Part shown: piece after piece, positions 8,406 to 15,682 of the stretch
How the letters are laid out: every line of letters starts with the position of its first letter
How positions within the stretch are numbered: position 1 is the stretch's first letter
From: CAG-390 sp964579135
GTDB lineage: Bacteria; Bacillota; Clostridia; Oscillospirales; CAG-272
Direction of reading: 5' to 3'
Length of the DNA stretch: 36,542 bases
Assembly (NCBI GenBank): GCA_964579135.1
Contig: CAZOFD010000014.1
Coordinates: 1 to 36,542 of the forward strand
Notes under the pieces: generated by a model
Databases searched by the model: none
Told to the model about the DNA's origin: nothing
Seen by the model: the letters and a program-made list of their open reading frames with translations, nothing else
Made by a program: the position numbers and the translations under genes

Positions 8406-9548
8406 TCAGCGATCTTCGCCTTTATCGGACGGCGACGCGCCGAATCCGTTGTTTTTTACCGTATAATCGGTATAATATTTACCCGCGGGCTCGTCCTGCG
8501 AAATATCGTCGTTGCCTTTTGCCGCGGTTCTGAGGACTATATCGTCCGCCATCTTTTTTTCCGTTTCGGCACGGCGGCGATCTATCGAACGGTGCTTTTT
8601 CTCCTCGACGTTGCCGCTCGTTTTGTCCACCACCGCCAAGAACACGTCCTCGATGCTTGCTCCGAGATTTTCCATACCGACCACAGGCCACTTCTTTTCG
8701 GCAAGCATAAAGAACATCTTTTTCCTGATATCCACGCCCGAATCGCTCTCGACCGAATACGTGTATGCGTCGCCGTCACGTGCGGGAAGCACGTCGGCGT
8801 AAAAAACGCCGGGCAAAGCACGCAATGCCGCAAGAACCTCGCGTTGCGGGCCGCATATCTTAACGTTAAACCTGCGCGAATTGTCTACGGCGCGGGCTAT
8901 ATTCTCCGTAAGCTCGTCCGCGACTATCTTGCCCTTGTTGATTATCAGTATCCTGTCGCAAGTAGCCTGCACTTCTTGCAAAACGTGCGTGGAAAGGATG
9001 ACGGTATGGTCTTTTCCGAGCGTTCTGATAAGACTGCGGATCTCTATTATCTGCTTGGGGTCGAGACCGACCGTCGGCTCGTCGAAGATCATAACCGGCG
9101 GGTTGCCGACAAGCGCTTGCGCTATCCCCACCCTTTGCTTATACCCCTTTGAGAGATTCTTTATCAGTTTATGATAGACCTCGCGGATCTTGACGACGTC
9201 GCATATCTCGGCAAGATGCTTTTCGCGATCGAGCTCGCAATTCCTGAGGTCGAAAGCGAATTTGAGGTATTCTTCGACGGTCATATCGGGATAAAGAGGC
9301 GGTTGCTCGGGCAGATAGCCGATAAGTCGCTTTGCGTTCAGCGGATCGTCGAGCACGTCAACCCCGCCGACCTTGATACTTCCCGCATCGGAGGAAAGAT
9401 AGCCCGTGAGCATATTCATCGTCGTGCTTTTTCCCGCTCCGTTCGGGCCGAGAAATCCGACGATCTCGCCGCGCGCTATCTCAAAGCTTATATCGTCAAC
9501 CGCACAGAAAGAGCCGTAATTTTTTACCAAATGCGATATTTTGATCAT
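8406..9548 (-). CDS. ABC transporter ATP-binding protein (GldA-like)
   Basis: The protein is 380 residues. The nucleotide-binding domain has Walker A GPNGAGKST (34-42), signature LSKGYKQR (132-139), Walker B VMIFDEP (152-158) and H-loop His188. After about residue 300 comes a C-terminal extension rich in Lys, Glu and Asp that is longer than in typical ABC-2 ATPases. It drives the permease/GldG/DUF4340 complex encoded downstream. The ATG at 9548 was chosen because the family starts at MIKISHLVKNYG. The upstream extension to 9611 falls in the leader hairpin. AAAGGA lies 13 nt upstream. It is the first gene of the operon. Confidence 0.92.
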   Translation of the reverse strand: MIKISHLVKNYGSFCAVDDISFEIARGEIVGFLGPNGAGKSTTMNMLTGYLSSDAGSIKVGGVDVLDDPLNAKRLIGYLPEQPPLYPDMTVEEYLKFAFDLRNCELDREKHLAEICDVVKIREVYHKLIKNLSKGYKQRVGIAQALVGNPPVMIFDEPTVGLDPKQIIEIRSLIRTLGKDHTVILSTHVLQEVQATCDRILIINKGKIVADELTENIARAVDNSRRFNVKICGPQREVLAALRALPGVFYADVLPARDGDAYTYSVESDSGVDIRKKMFFMLAEKKWPVVGMENLGASIEDVFLAVVDKTSGNVEEKKHRSIDRRRAETEKKMADDIVLRTAAKGNDDISQDEPAGKYYTDYTVKNNGFGASPSDKGEDR

Positions 9549-9588
9549 TACGTTAATCGGTTCCTTTCGTTTTCGGTCGCAGTGACCC

Positions 9589-9611
9589 GTGCCCGCGCTC
9601 GGCGCGGGCAC
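9589..9611 (-). promoter_or_regulatory. Stable 10-bp leader hairpin of the Gld-type ABC operon
   Basis: GTGCCCGCGC (9589-9598) and GCGCGGGCAC (9602-9611) form a perfect stem with a 3-nt loop just after the predicted transcription start. No T-run follows on the operon strand, so it is more likely a 5'-end stabilising or regulatory structure than a terminator. Confidence 0.5.
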
Positions 9612-9626
9612 GTTAATTCGGAAAGC

Positions 9627-9635
9627 AGTATAGCA
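9627..9635 (-). promoter_or_regulatory. Possible extended -10 promoter of the Gld-type ABC operon
   Basis: On the minus strand TGCTATACT matches the extended -10 form (TGnTATAAT). The -35 region is poor, so this is a tentative call. It would start the RNA near 9620, right before the leader hairpin. Confidence 0.4.
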
Positions 9636-9728
9636 TATAATTATTAACTTTTTGTGAATTAATCGTCATAGGTTGCAAAAACAGACGATAAAAGGTCGTT
9701 TTTTCGTTTTTTTGCCCAATAAAAGCCG

Positions 9729-9753
9729 AAAAAACGCACCTTAAGACGGTGCG
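9729..9753 (-). terminator. Intrinsic terminator overlapping the spoIIP stop codon
   Basis: CGCACC (9735-9740) and GGTGCG (9748-9753) pair around a 7-nt loop that holds the spoIIP stop codon. On the minus strand six T follow (9734 to 9729). Confidence 0.75.
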
Positions 9754-10655
9754 CAAAGCGAAGCGAACGCCGCAACGAACGCCCCGAGGACAAACGAGGA
9801 CTCGTCGTCGTCAAAATCCGCGCCGCCTATGCCGACGTGCACGGACAAAACACCGAGATCCTGCGCCAAGCTCGCAGGGGTCACTCGAAGCGCCGGCTCC
9901 GTCGCGTTTGCCGTGCGCGCACACAAAGCGCCTGCGAGATACAGGTTTTCGCGCCAACCGAAAGCGTTTTCGGTTCCCACTGTAAACGTCAGCGGCTGCG
10001 GCGTATCCGAAGAATGTACGTCCAGTGCGCACACGACGTATGGATGCGCCTCAAGGCAGGCAGCAACAGCCGCCGCGGTATTGCGATACGCGTATATTAC
10101 CTCGCCCGCGTCGACGTCGACCCGTATCGCCCCGATCCCCCTCGCGCGCAGTGCCGCCGCCACCTCGTCCGCCGCCTCGCCGACGGTCTTGCTTTGCGAT
10201 ATCATCTCGTGCGGATGAGAGGCGAACACCGCAACCTCGGCGCCATCTCCCACCATAAACGGCGCAAGCGAAAAAGCCTCGTCGACAACGGCGTTTGCCG
10301 CTATCTCCTCGCCGCTCTCGTTGTATATAAGAACCGTACGCCGTCGCCCTTCCGTCGCACTTCCCGCCGCATTAGCGTCAAGTTCGCCCGAGCCGCCGTT
10401 TCCGCAGCGCAAAGGAACGAGGCGCCCCGTCGCCGCAGCGGCAAAAAAATAAAACATCGCGCAAAAAGCGACGCATACGCAAAAAAATCCGAACCCGCCG
10501 AACACTATCGACTGCCACCGCCCGCCCGAGCCCGAACCGCCGCTCAAACGTGCGCCCCCGAACGGATCCACCCGCTCGCTCCCGCCCGAGCCGATGCGCA
10601 AACGCACAGCACGATCCGCCGATTTTATCGTTTTCGCATCTCCCGTCTCATTCAT
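9741..10655 (-). CDS. spoIIP: SpoIIP-like sporulation peptidoglycan hydrolase (divergent)
   Basis: The protein is 304 residues. A Gly/Ser/Arg-rich cytoplasmic head is followed by one transmembrane segment (about 50-75) and an extracytoplasmic domain. That domain has AVFASHPHEMIS, keeping the His-x-His of the usual YHTHxTE site, and CALDVHSSD in place of the usual DLHRDA. SpoIIP is the amidase/endopeptidase that, with SpoIID and SpoIIM, thins septal peptidoglycan during engulfment. The gene lies 116 bp downstream of gpr on the same strand, the same order as in Bacillus, which strongly supports the call despite low motif identity. GAGGAG lies 9 nt before the ATG. The usual Arg after the second His is replaced by Ser. 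Confidence 0.78.
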   Translation of the reverse strand: MNETGDAKTIKSADRAVRLRIGSGGSERVDPFGGARLSGGSGSGGRWQSIVFGGFGFFCVCVAFCAMFYFFAAAATGRLVPLRCGNGGSGELDANAAGSATEGRRRTVLIYNESGEEIAANAVVDEAFSLAPFMVGDGAEVAVFASHPHEMISQSKTVGEAADEVAAALRARGIGAIRVDVDAGEVIYAYRNTAAAVAACLEAHPYVVCALDVHSSDTPQPLTFTVGTENAFGWRENLYLAGALCARTANATEPALRVTPASLAQDLGVLSVHVGIGGADFDDDESSFVLGAFVAAFASLCAPS

Positions 10656-10771
10656 TCGCCGCGCCTCCTCACAAATCCAAATACGTTAGCCGAAAAAACT
10701 CCGCCGCACTATTATATGCCCTGCGGCAAAAGAATATTTCGCCGAGGTGTCCGCCGAGCGCCGAAGAACTA

Positions 10772-11581
10772 TCAAGCCTTTCGAAAAAACGCGTCCGAAA
10801 TCGCGCGAGAGATCACCATCGCCGCTTTTCTCGTCAAAGCGTCGCAGTCCTGTACCGTCAACAGCAGATCCCCGTCCTCGTGCGTGCTGCGGCGGCTCGG
10901 CGCAAATCGTACGACCGTAGGCACGCCGAGCGAAACGACGTGCACCCCCACCGTGTCGCGACTCAGCGTTCCGCGCCGCGCCCCCACTCCGCCGCCGACA
11001 GCCGTCCCCGCATCGCAAAGTTGCACCGTTTTACCCAGCCTTGATATTGACGAAGCGGCAAGCGCGTCGACGGCTATCACAAGGTCGGGCTCCACCCGAC
11101 GTATGAGCGACGAAAAAAGCTCCTCCGTCGATATTCCCGTCTGCGCCTCGACTCCCGCCGCCACCGCGCAAAGGCGACAAAATCCGCCGTCCGCTCCGAG
11201 CGCTTGCGCGATATGCCTTGTCGGAGTCAGGCGAGAGACGGTTTCGGGTCCCAAAGCGTCGGCTGTCATTTTCGCGTTTCCTATCCCCGCGACGAAAACG
11301 CTGCGAGGCATACCGCCGCACAACGATCGCGCCGTCAGCTTTATCTCCTCGGCAAGCGCGTCGCCTATCGCGCCGAGCACTTTGAGGCGCGCCTCGGAGA
11401 TCGGCGGCACCGTCAAGGTAACGTAGTTTCCGCACGGGCGCCCGAGCCTTGCGGCTGCCGCGCGGCTTTTGACCTCTATCCTCGAGACCGAAATGCCGCC
11501 TGCACGCACACACTCTTCGCTTCGCAGCAGCCCCTCACCGCCGTCGAACGCCTCCTCGGCAAGCTCCGTTCTCCTTATCAT
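10772..11581 (-). CDS. gpr: GPR germination protease (SASP-specific)
   Basis: Family motifs are clear: NYVTLTVPP, AGIGNAKMTADALGPETVSR followed by TPTRHI, AAGVEAQTGISTEE, PDLVIAVDALAASS and CDAGTAVGGGVGARRG. GPR degrades small acid-soluble spore proteins at germination. From the ATG at 11581 the protein is 269 residues, shorter than Bacillus GPR (about 370), mainly at the C-terminus. That ATG is preceded by AAGGAG at 6 nt and starts MIRRTELAEEAFD, equivalent to the mature N-terminus. In-frame Met codons further up (to 11638) would add a propeptide-like 19 residues but have no ribosome site. spoIIP follows. A forespore promoter would be expected but I could not identify one with confidence. 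Confidence 0.93.
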   Translation of the reverse strand: MIRRTELAEEAFDGGEGLLRSEECVRAGGISVSRIEVKSRAAAARLGRPCGNYVTLTVPPISEARLKVLGAIGDALAEEIKLTARSLCGGMPRSVFVAGIGNAKMTADALGPETVSRLTPTRHIAQALGADGGFCRLCAVAAGVEAQTGISTEELFSSLIRRVEPDLVIAVDALAASSISRLGKTVQLCDAGTAVGGGVGARRGTLSRDTVGVHVVSLGVPTVVRFAPSRRSTHEDGDLLLTVQDCDALTRKAAMVISRAISDAFFRKA

Positions 11582-11738
11582 ATCGTTCTCCTTATCCGCC
11601 ATTCGTTCCGTCTGCGCCTCGATTTTTTCGGGTATCATTATTATCGGCTGTTTTTTGCGCGGTTATTTGTTAAAATTGTACATAAATCATTTTTTTAATT
11701 GTGCAATCTCCCAAACATTTTTTGTTCGAAAAAACGCC

Positions 11739-11767
11739 TTGAATTTTTACCCCGAAAATGATATAAT
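11739..11767 (+). promoter_or_regulatory. Sigma-A-type promoter of the solute-binding protein gene
   Basis: TTGAAT (11739-11744) and TATAAT (11762-11767) with a 17-bp spacer lie about 65 bp before the ATG at 11834. Confidence 0.78.
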
Positions 11768-11833
11768 ATGGTGTATTATCTTGGATAGTTATATTCGAAT
11801 TTTTCTCTCAAACCAAGGAGGAGTTCCACCATT

Positions 11834-13756
11834 ATGACGAAAAAAACAGTCGCTTTTTTACTTGCAGCGGCGTGCCTTGTCTGTATGCTCGCGTCCTGCC
11901 ACGACGGCAAGATAGACGGGGACACTATAAAAGGCGCGGAGATTCAGGTCTATATGTCCGAAATGATCTACGATTTCGATCCCGCCACGGTCTACAACAA
12001 CGATTCCGCGTTGCAGATCCTCAGCTTGATGTATGACACTCTGTTTACCCTAAATAAAAACGGCAAAGTCGAAAAATCGCTTGCCAAAAGTTACGAGTTC
12101 ACGACCGACACGGTTACCGAAGAGTATAAGATGATAATAACGCTTCGCGAGGGCACGTCGTGGTCCGACGGGACGTACGTTTCCGCCCAAGACGTCGTTT
12201 ATGCTTGGAAGCGCATACTCGACCCCGAATTCAACTGCGAAGCCGCTTGCCTGCTTTACGACGTAAAGAACGCGCAGGAAGCGAAACTCGGAAACACGTC
12301 GATCGACTCCGTAGGCGTTTACGCCTCGGACGAGCTTCGCGTCGAGATAACTTTCGTCAGCCCCGACGTCGATACCGAGCGCTTTTTGCTCAACCTCACA
12401 AGCGTTGCTCTTGCCCCCCTGCGCGAGAACGTTATCTCCCGCAACGGCGACTGGGCTAAAAAATCGAGCACCATAGTTTGCTCCGGTCCCTTTATGCTCC
12501 GCCGCTCCAACTACGGCTTCGATACCTCGGGCAAAGCCGACAACGCTTACCGCGAAATAGTCCTCGAACGCAACCCCTATTACAGACGCACCGCGGAAAG
12601 CAAATATCTCGACAAATCCGTAACGCCGTACCGTATACTCTTTAATTATTACGAAGACTCCTCGCAAGTAATGACGGAGTTCAACAGCGGCAACATATTC
12701 TACGTAGGCAACGTTCCCCTCGCTTCCCGCTCGGAATACAAAGACAAAGCAACCGTGGAAGATCTGATGTCCACGCACGCATACTACTTTAACGAGAACG
12801 CCGACGTCGCCGTCAAGGGCGGCAAGACCGAAAAGCTCTTCGCCGACAAGAACGTTCGCCTCGCGCTCTCCGCCGCTATCGATCGTGCCGCCATTGCGGA
12901 ACAGATCGTATTCGCCAAGCCCGCCACGGGCTTCGTTCCCTACAAGGTATACGACACGACCAAAAAGACCTCGTTCAGAGAAGTCGGCGGCTCGCTCATC
13001 TCTACGGGCGCAGATCTCGCAGCCGCGCAAAACTACATCGCCGCGTCCGGCAAAACTCCCTCCGACTACACGTTCGCCATCAGCGTAAGAAGCGATGACG
13101 AGGTCGATCTCGCTATCGCGAATATCGTATGCGAATCGTGGAAGTCGCTCGGCTTCAACGTCAGCGTTAACGTTGTCAAACCCACGATAAACGATGACGA
13201 AGCACAGGGCGCCGTTGCGACGGATATCTACGACGACAACTTCCTCGAATACTTTATGAACGGCACCAAAACGGTAACCGACAAGGACGGCAACACCACG
13301 ACCGTTGCGGCTTACGAAGTTATCGCGGTCGACATCGCGGCATATTCGCCCGACGCATTCAGCGTGCTCGCACCGTTTGCAACGCGCTTCTCCGGTCAAG
13401 GTCAGGATATGTCCTCTTCTTCGGATTATATCACCCCAGAGCACAAAACGGGCTATATAAGCGAAGAATATAACGCAAAGATCGAAGCGGCTTACGCCGA
13501 GAAAGACGCCGCAAAGCGCGCCGCGCTTTTGCACGAAGCGGAGACCGTTCTCGTTGCCGATATGCCCGTTATGCCGGTCGTATTTAACCAAACCGCATAT
13601 CTCGCGTCCAAAGATCTCTCCGGCATAAAAACCAACTATTACGGCGTTAACGTATTTACCAAAGTAAAACAAAAGCATTATACCGATTATATCGTAACGG
13701 TTGCCGACAGCGGAGCGGAAGAAAAGCCCTCCGACGAAGACGCAGCCGCAGAATGA
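11834..13756 (+). CDS. Family-5 (oligopeptide-type) ABC transporter substrate-binding lipoprotein
   Basis: The 640-residue protein has a lipoprotein signal peptide: MTKK, a hydrophobic core, and lipobox L19-A-S-C22, so it would be anchored to the outer face of the membrane through Cys22. The mature part follows the SBP_bac_5 plan, with the segments VYNNDSALQILSLMYDTLF, TLREGTSWSDGTYVSAQDVV and YAWKRILDPEF. Such proteins capture oligopeptides or similar ligands for Opp/Dpp importers. No permease or ATPase gene lies beside it, so it is an orphan relying on a transporter encoded elsewhere, or a receptor. AAGGAGGAG lies 10 nt before the ATG. Own promoter and terminator make it a single-gene unit. 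Confidence 0.93.
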   Translation: MTKKTVAFLLAAACLVCMLASCHDGKIDGDTIKGAEIQVYMSEMIYDFDPATVYNNDSALQILSLMYDTLFTLNKNGKVEKSLAKSYEFTTDTVTEEYKMIITLREGTSWSDGTYVSAQDVVYAWKRILDPEFNCEAACLLYDVKNAQEAKLGNTSIDSVGVYASDELRVEITFVSPDVDTERFLLNLTSVALAPLRENVISRNGDWAKKSSTIVCSGPFMLRRSNYGFDTSGKADNAYREIVLERNPYYRRTAESKYLDKSVTPYRILFNYYEDSSQVMTEFNSGNIFYVGNVPLASRSEYKDKATVEDLMSTHAYYFNENADVAVKGGKTEKLFADKNVRLALSAAIDRAAIAEQIVFAKPATGFVPYKVYDTTKKTSFREVGGSLISTGADLAAAQNYIAASGKTPSDYTFAISVRSDDEVDLAIANIVCESWKSLGFNVSVNVVKPTINDDEAQGAVATDIYDDNFLEYFMNGTKTVTDKDGNTTTVAAYEVIAVDIAAYSPDAFSVLAPFATRFSGQGQDMSSSSDYITPEHKTGYISEEYNAKIEAAYAEKDAAKRAALLHEAETVLVADMPVMPVVFNQTAYLASKDLSGIKTNYYGVNVFTKVKQKHYTDYIVTVADSGAEEKPSDEDAAAE

Positions 13757-13779
13757 TAGCAAGATAGTCGCATAAAAAC

Positions 13780-13828
13780 ATCCGAAACGTCATACCACAC
13801 GGCGTTTCGGATATTTTTTTATTTTTTT
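13780..13828 (+). terminator. Intrinsic terminator after the solute-binding protein gene
   Basis: ATCCGAAACG (13780-13789) pairs with CGTTTCGGAT (13803-13812), followed by two T-runs. Confidence 0.9.
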
Positions 13829-13839
13829 CAAAAAAGGTA

Positions 13840-13868
13840 TTGATTTTTTCAAAACGATATGATATAAT
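13840..13868 (+). promoter_or_regulatory. Promoter of tRNA-Val
   Basis: TTGATT (13840-13845), 17-bp spacer, TATAAT (13863-13868). The tRNA 5' end is 14 bp downstream of the -10. Confidence 0.8.
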
Positions 13869-13881
13869 GATGAAGTCGTTT

Positions 13882-13958
13882 GGAGGCATAGCTCAGCCGG
13901 TTAGAGTACATGCTTGACATGCATGGGGTCATTGGTTCGATTCCAATTGTCTCCACCA
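13882..13958 (+). tRNA. tRNA-Val (anticodon GAC)
   Basis: The 77-nt cloverleaf has acceptor GGAGGCA/TGTCTCC, anticodon stem CATGC/GCATG with loop TTGACAT (anticodon GAC), T-arm ATTGG-TTCGATT-CCAAT, and an encoded CCA at 13956-13958. It has its own promoter and two terminators. Confidence 0.96.
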
Positions 13959-13965
13959 ACGAAAA

Positions 13966-13997
13966 GATCCCGCACTGTGGTGCGGGATCTTTTTTTA
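13966..13997 (+). terminator. First terminator after tRNA-Val
   Basis: GATCCCGCAC (13966-13975) and GTGCGGGATC (13980-13989), 4-nt loop, then eight T. Confidence 0.9.
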
Positions 13998-14014
13998 TTC
14001 GATTTCGATATTTT

Positions 14015-14062
14015 ATCGCCGAGCTCGCGTGGACAAACCGCGAGCTCGGCGATACTTTTTTA
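14015..14062 (+). terminator. Second, tandem terminator after tRNA-Val
   Basis: ATCGCCGAGCTCGCG (14015-14029) and CGCGAGCTCGGCGAT (14039-14053) form a 15-bp stem followed by ACTTTTTTATT. No gene lies between it and the first terminator. Confidence 0.85.
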
Positions 14063-14091
14063 TTCGCATAGGCAACGCCGCGCATCAATCA

Positions 14092-14112
14092 AAACGGCAA
14101 AAATCGCCGTTT
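14092..14112 (-). terminator. Weak candidate terminator of the DUF1015 gene
   Basis: AAACGGC (14092-14098) and GCCGTTT (14106-14112) form a short hairpin downstream of the minus-strand gene, with only a short T-rich end (TTTTGATTG). Confidence 0.35.
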
Positions 14113-14177
14113 CGCCGTTGCAAGGCTGATTTTACCACCCGTTCTTTGCTCGGTCGCCGGAATACCGAGACCCGTAA

Positions 14178-15407
14178 TTACGGCAATATCCTGCGACATT
14201 CGACGTAATATCTCTTATCCTCGGCGTGCCCCATTGAAAACGTTTTGCGAGGCAACGCACCGTCGGATTCGACAGCGCCGAACAATTCGGATTTATTCAT
14301 CCCCTCAAACAAAAAGCCCACGTACCCATCGCGACGCGCAAGCGAACGCAAAGTGTCCTCACCGTGTATATAATCCGTCTCACATTCGGGGTGCGACGCA
14401 ATATAATCGTCAAGAAAGCGCTGCAACAGTGCCACAGCCAAAGAAACGTCGGGGCAAGGGGCTACTATCTCGCGCTCCGTCTCGCCGTATACAGCCGTAA
14501 AAGCGCGCCTCTCGCCGTTACCGACGCGGCTCGCGGCGTATTCGGCAAACGCCGACGCCAATTTTTCGGGTTCGGGCGTTCTTACGATACGATATATCGG
14601 CTCGAACACGAGCGAATCGTCGTGCAGATTCACTATCTCGCAAAGCGCGTATCTCGCGGGATGCACGGCAGCCTCCTCCGCCCCGAGGCACCCTTTCAGC
14701 TCTTCGTACGCGGCTTTGGCGGTTGCCAGCGAGTGGTTGCCGTCTCCGACGGCAAACAATATCGGCGACGCGCCGCCGCGCTTGTTTTTGAGCTTTTCGC
14801 ACGCCTCGTTTATATATTCGAACTCCTCTTTTTTAACGAAAGCGCCGCGGATACCGCCGCCGCCGCAATTCAGCTCGAAATCGTATGCGTCCGCCGCATT
14901 GCCCGCAAAACTACCGAAAAGTATATTTTCTTCGTCGTCTGCCAAAAGCATTACGTGAGGCATCTCGATAGGCGCGCCGCGACGTACCGCAAGACGCGGC
15001 GGAATACGCTCCACGACTGTTTTTTCCGTTGCTCTGACAAGCGAGATCGATCCCTCGGAATAATCGTAATCCTCAAGATCTATGCAGGCAACGAGCCCTC
15101 GGCGTACACTGCCGTCGGCAAGCGTGCGCTCCGTATATATACCGCACTCTTTGTGCTCCTCGAATATCCCGTCCTCAAGATAACGCCGCATTGCGTTATG
15201 TATCTCGGGCACGCGCGTATCCGCCTCGCCGAGCCACACCTCGGGAAGCATAAGCGAAAGCGTCGACGGCGAGTCGCCTATATTTTTGCGCAGCTCCTCC
15301 CAATATTCGGGCTCCGAGGTATGTTGGTCGCAGGCGAGCACCGCCCATTTGCCGAGATCGGTCTTGTCGGGCGTCGGTAACAGAACGTTCGCGGGATAAA
15401 CGTACAT
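14178..15407 (-). CDS. DUF1015 family protein (possible ParB/SerK-fold enzyme)
   Basis: This 409-residue soluble protein fits the DUF1015 family. It begins MYVYPANVLLPTPDKTDLGK, continues with WAVLACDQHTSEPEYWEEL, and carries the central motif FAVGDGNHSLATAKAAYEEL (about residues 213-232) and the late YIHGEDTLRSL and FSMGHAEDKRYYVE. The family has no proven function. The DGNH segment resembles the DGxHR motif of ParB/sulfiredoxin-fold proteins, which include free-serine kinases, so a small-molecule kinase role is a reasonable inference but unproven. GGAGG lies 8 nt before the ATG. Two tandem promoters lie upstream. The gene stands alone on its strand. Confidence 0.82.
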   Translation of the reverse strand: MYVYPANVLLPTPDKTDLGKWAVLACDQHTSEPEYWEELRKNIGDSPSTLSLMLPEVWLGEADTRVPEIHNAMRRYLEDGIFEEHKECGIYTERTLADGSVRRGLVACIDLEDYDYSEGSISLVRATEKTVVERIPPRLAVRRGAPIEMPHVMLLADDEENILFGSFAGNAADAYDFELNCGGGGIRGAFVKKEEFEYINEACEKLKNKRGGASPILFAVGDGNHSLATAKAAYEELKGCLGAEEAAVHPARYALCEIVNLHDDSLVFEPIYRIVRTPEPEKLASAFAEYAASRVGNGERRAFTAVYGETEREIVAPCPDVSLAVALLQRFLDDYIASHPECETDYIHGEDTLRSLARRDGYVGFLFEGMNKSELFGAVESDGALPRKTFSMGHAEDKRYYVECRRILP

Positions 15408-15434
15408 TTTTATTTCCTCCGTAAGTAAAATCTC

Positions 15435-15484
15435 ATTATAAACGTCTATGCGTTAATTATACAACAATAATCCGAGCGGGGCAA
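15435..15484 (-). promoter_or_regulatory. Tandem promoters of the DUF1015 gene
   Basis: On the minus strand the distal one is TTGCCC (15479-15484)-17-TATAAT (15456-15461). The proximal one has TATAAT at 15435-15440 with TTGTAT about 18 bp upstream, overlapping the distal -10. Confidence 0.6.
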
Positions 15485-15628
15485 GATTTTTCGGCTCTTT
15501 CGGACAGATTTGTTGCCTTTTATCAGCCAATCACACAGGCGAAAGGCGCGCCGAAGCACAAACGCGGCGCAGTGCGACCTTTCACCGTATACAAATCGCA
15601 AGAACTCTCCCACTCATCGCGATTTTCG

Positions 15629-15669
15629 CAAAAAATTTCTCCCGACGAATAAATGCCGCCGGGAGAAAT
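15629..15669 (-). terminator. Intrinsic terminator of the ABC exporter operon
   Basis: ATTTCTCCCG (15635-15644) pairs with CGGGAGAAAT (15660-15669). On the minus strand a run of T follows (15634 down to 15629). The rest of 15485-15628 shows nothing recognisable. Confidence 0.85.
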
Positions 15670-15682
15670 CTCATATTCGCGA

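Noticed and set aside
9837..11426. A 529-codon open frame on + across spoIIP and gpr
   Set aside because: It is antisense to two genes with clear family motifs, has an Arg/Pro/Ser-rich composition typical of shadow frames in GC-rich DNA, and no ribosome site.
11834..13756. Opp/Dpp importer operon
   Set aside because: Only the binding protein is present; neighbours on both sides are unrelated and it has its own promoter and terminator.
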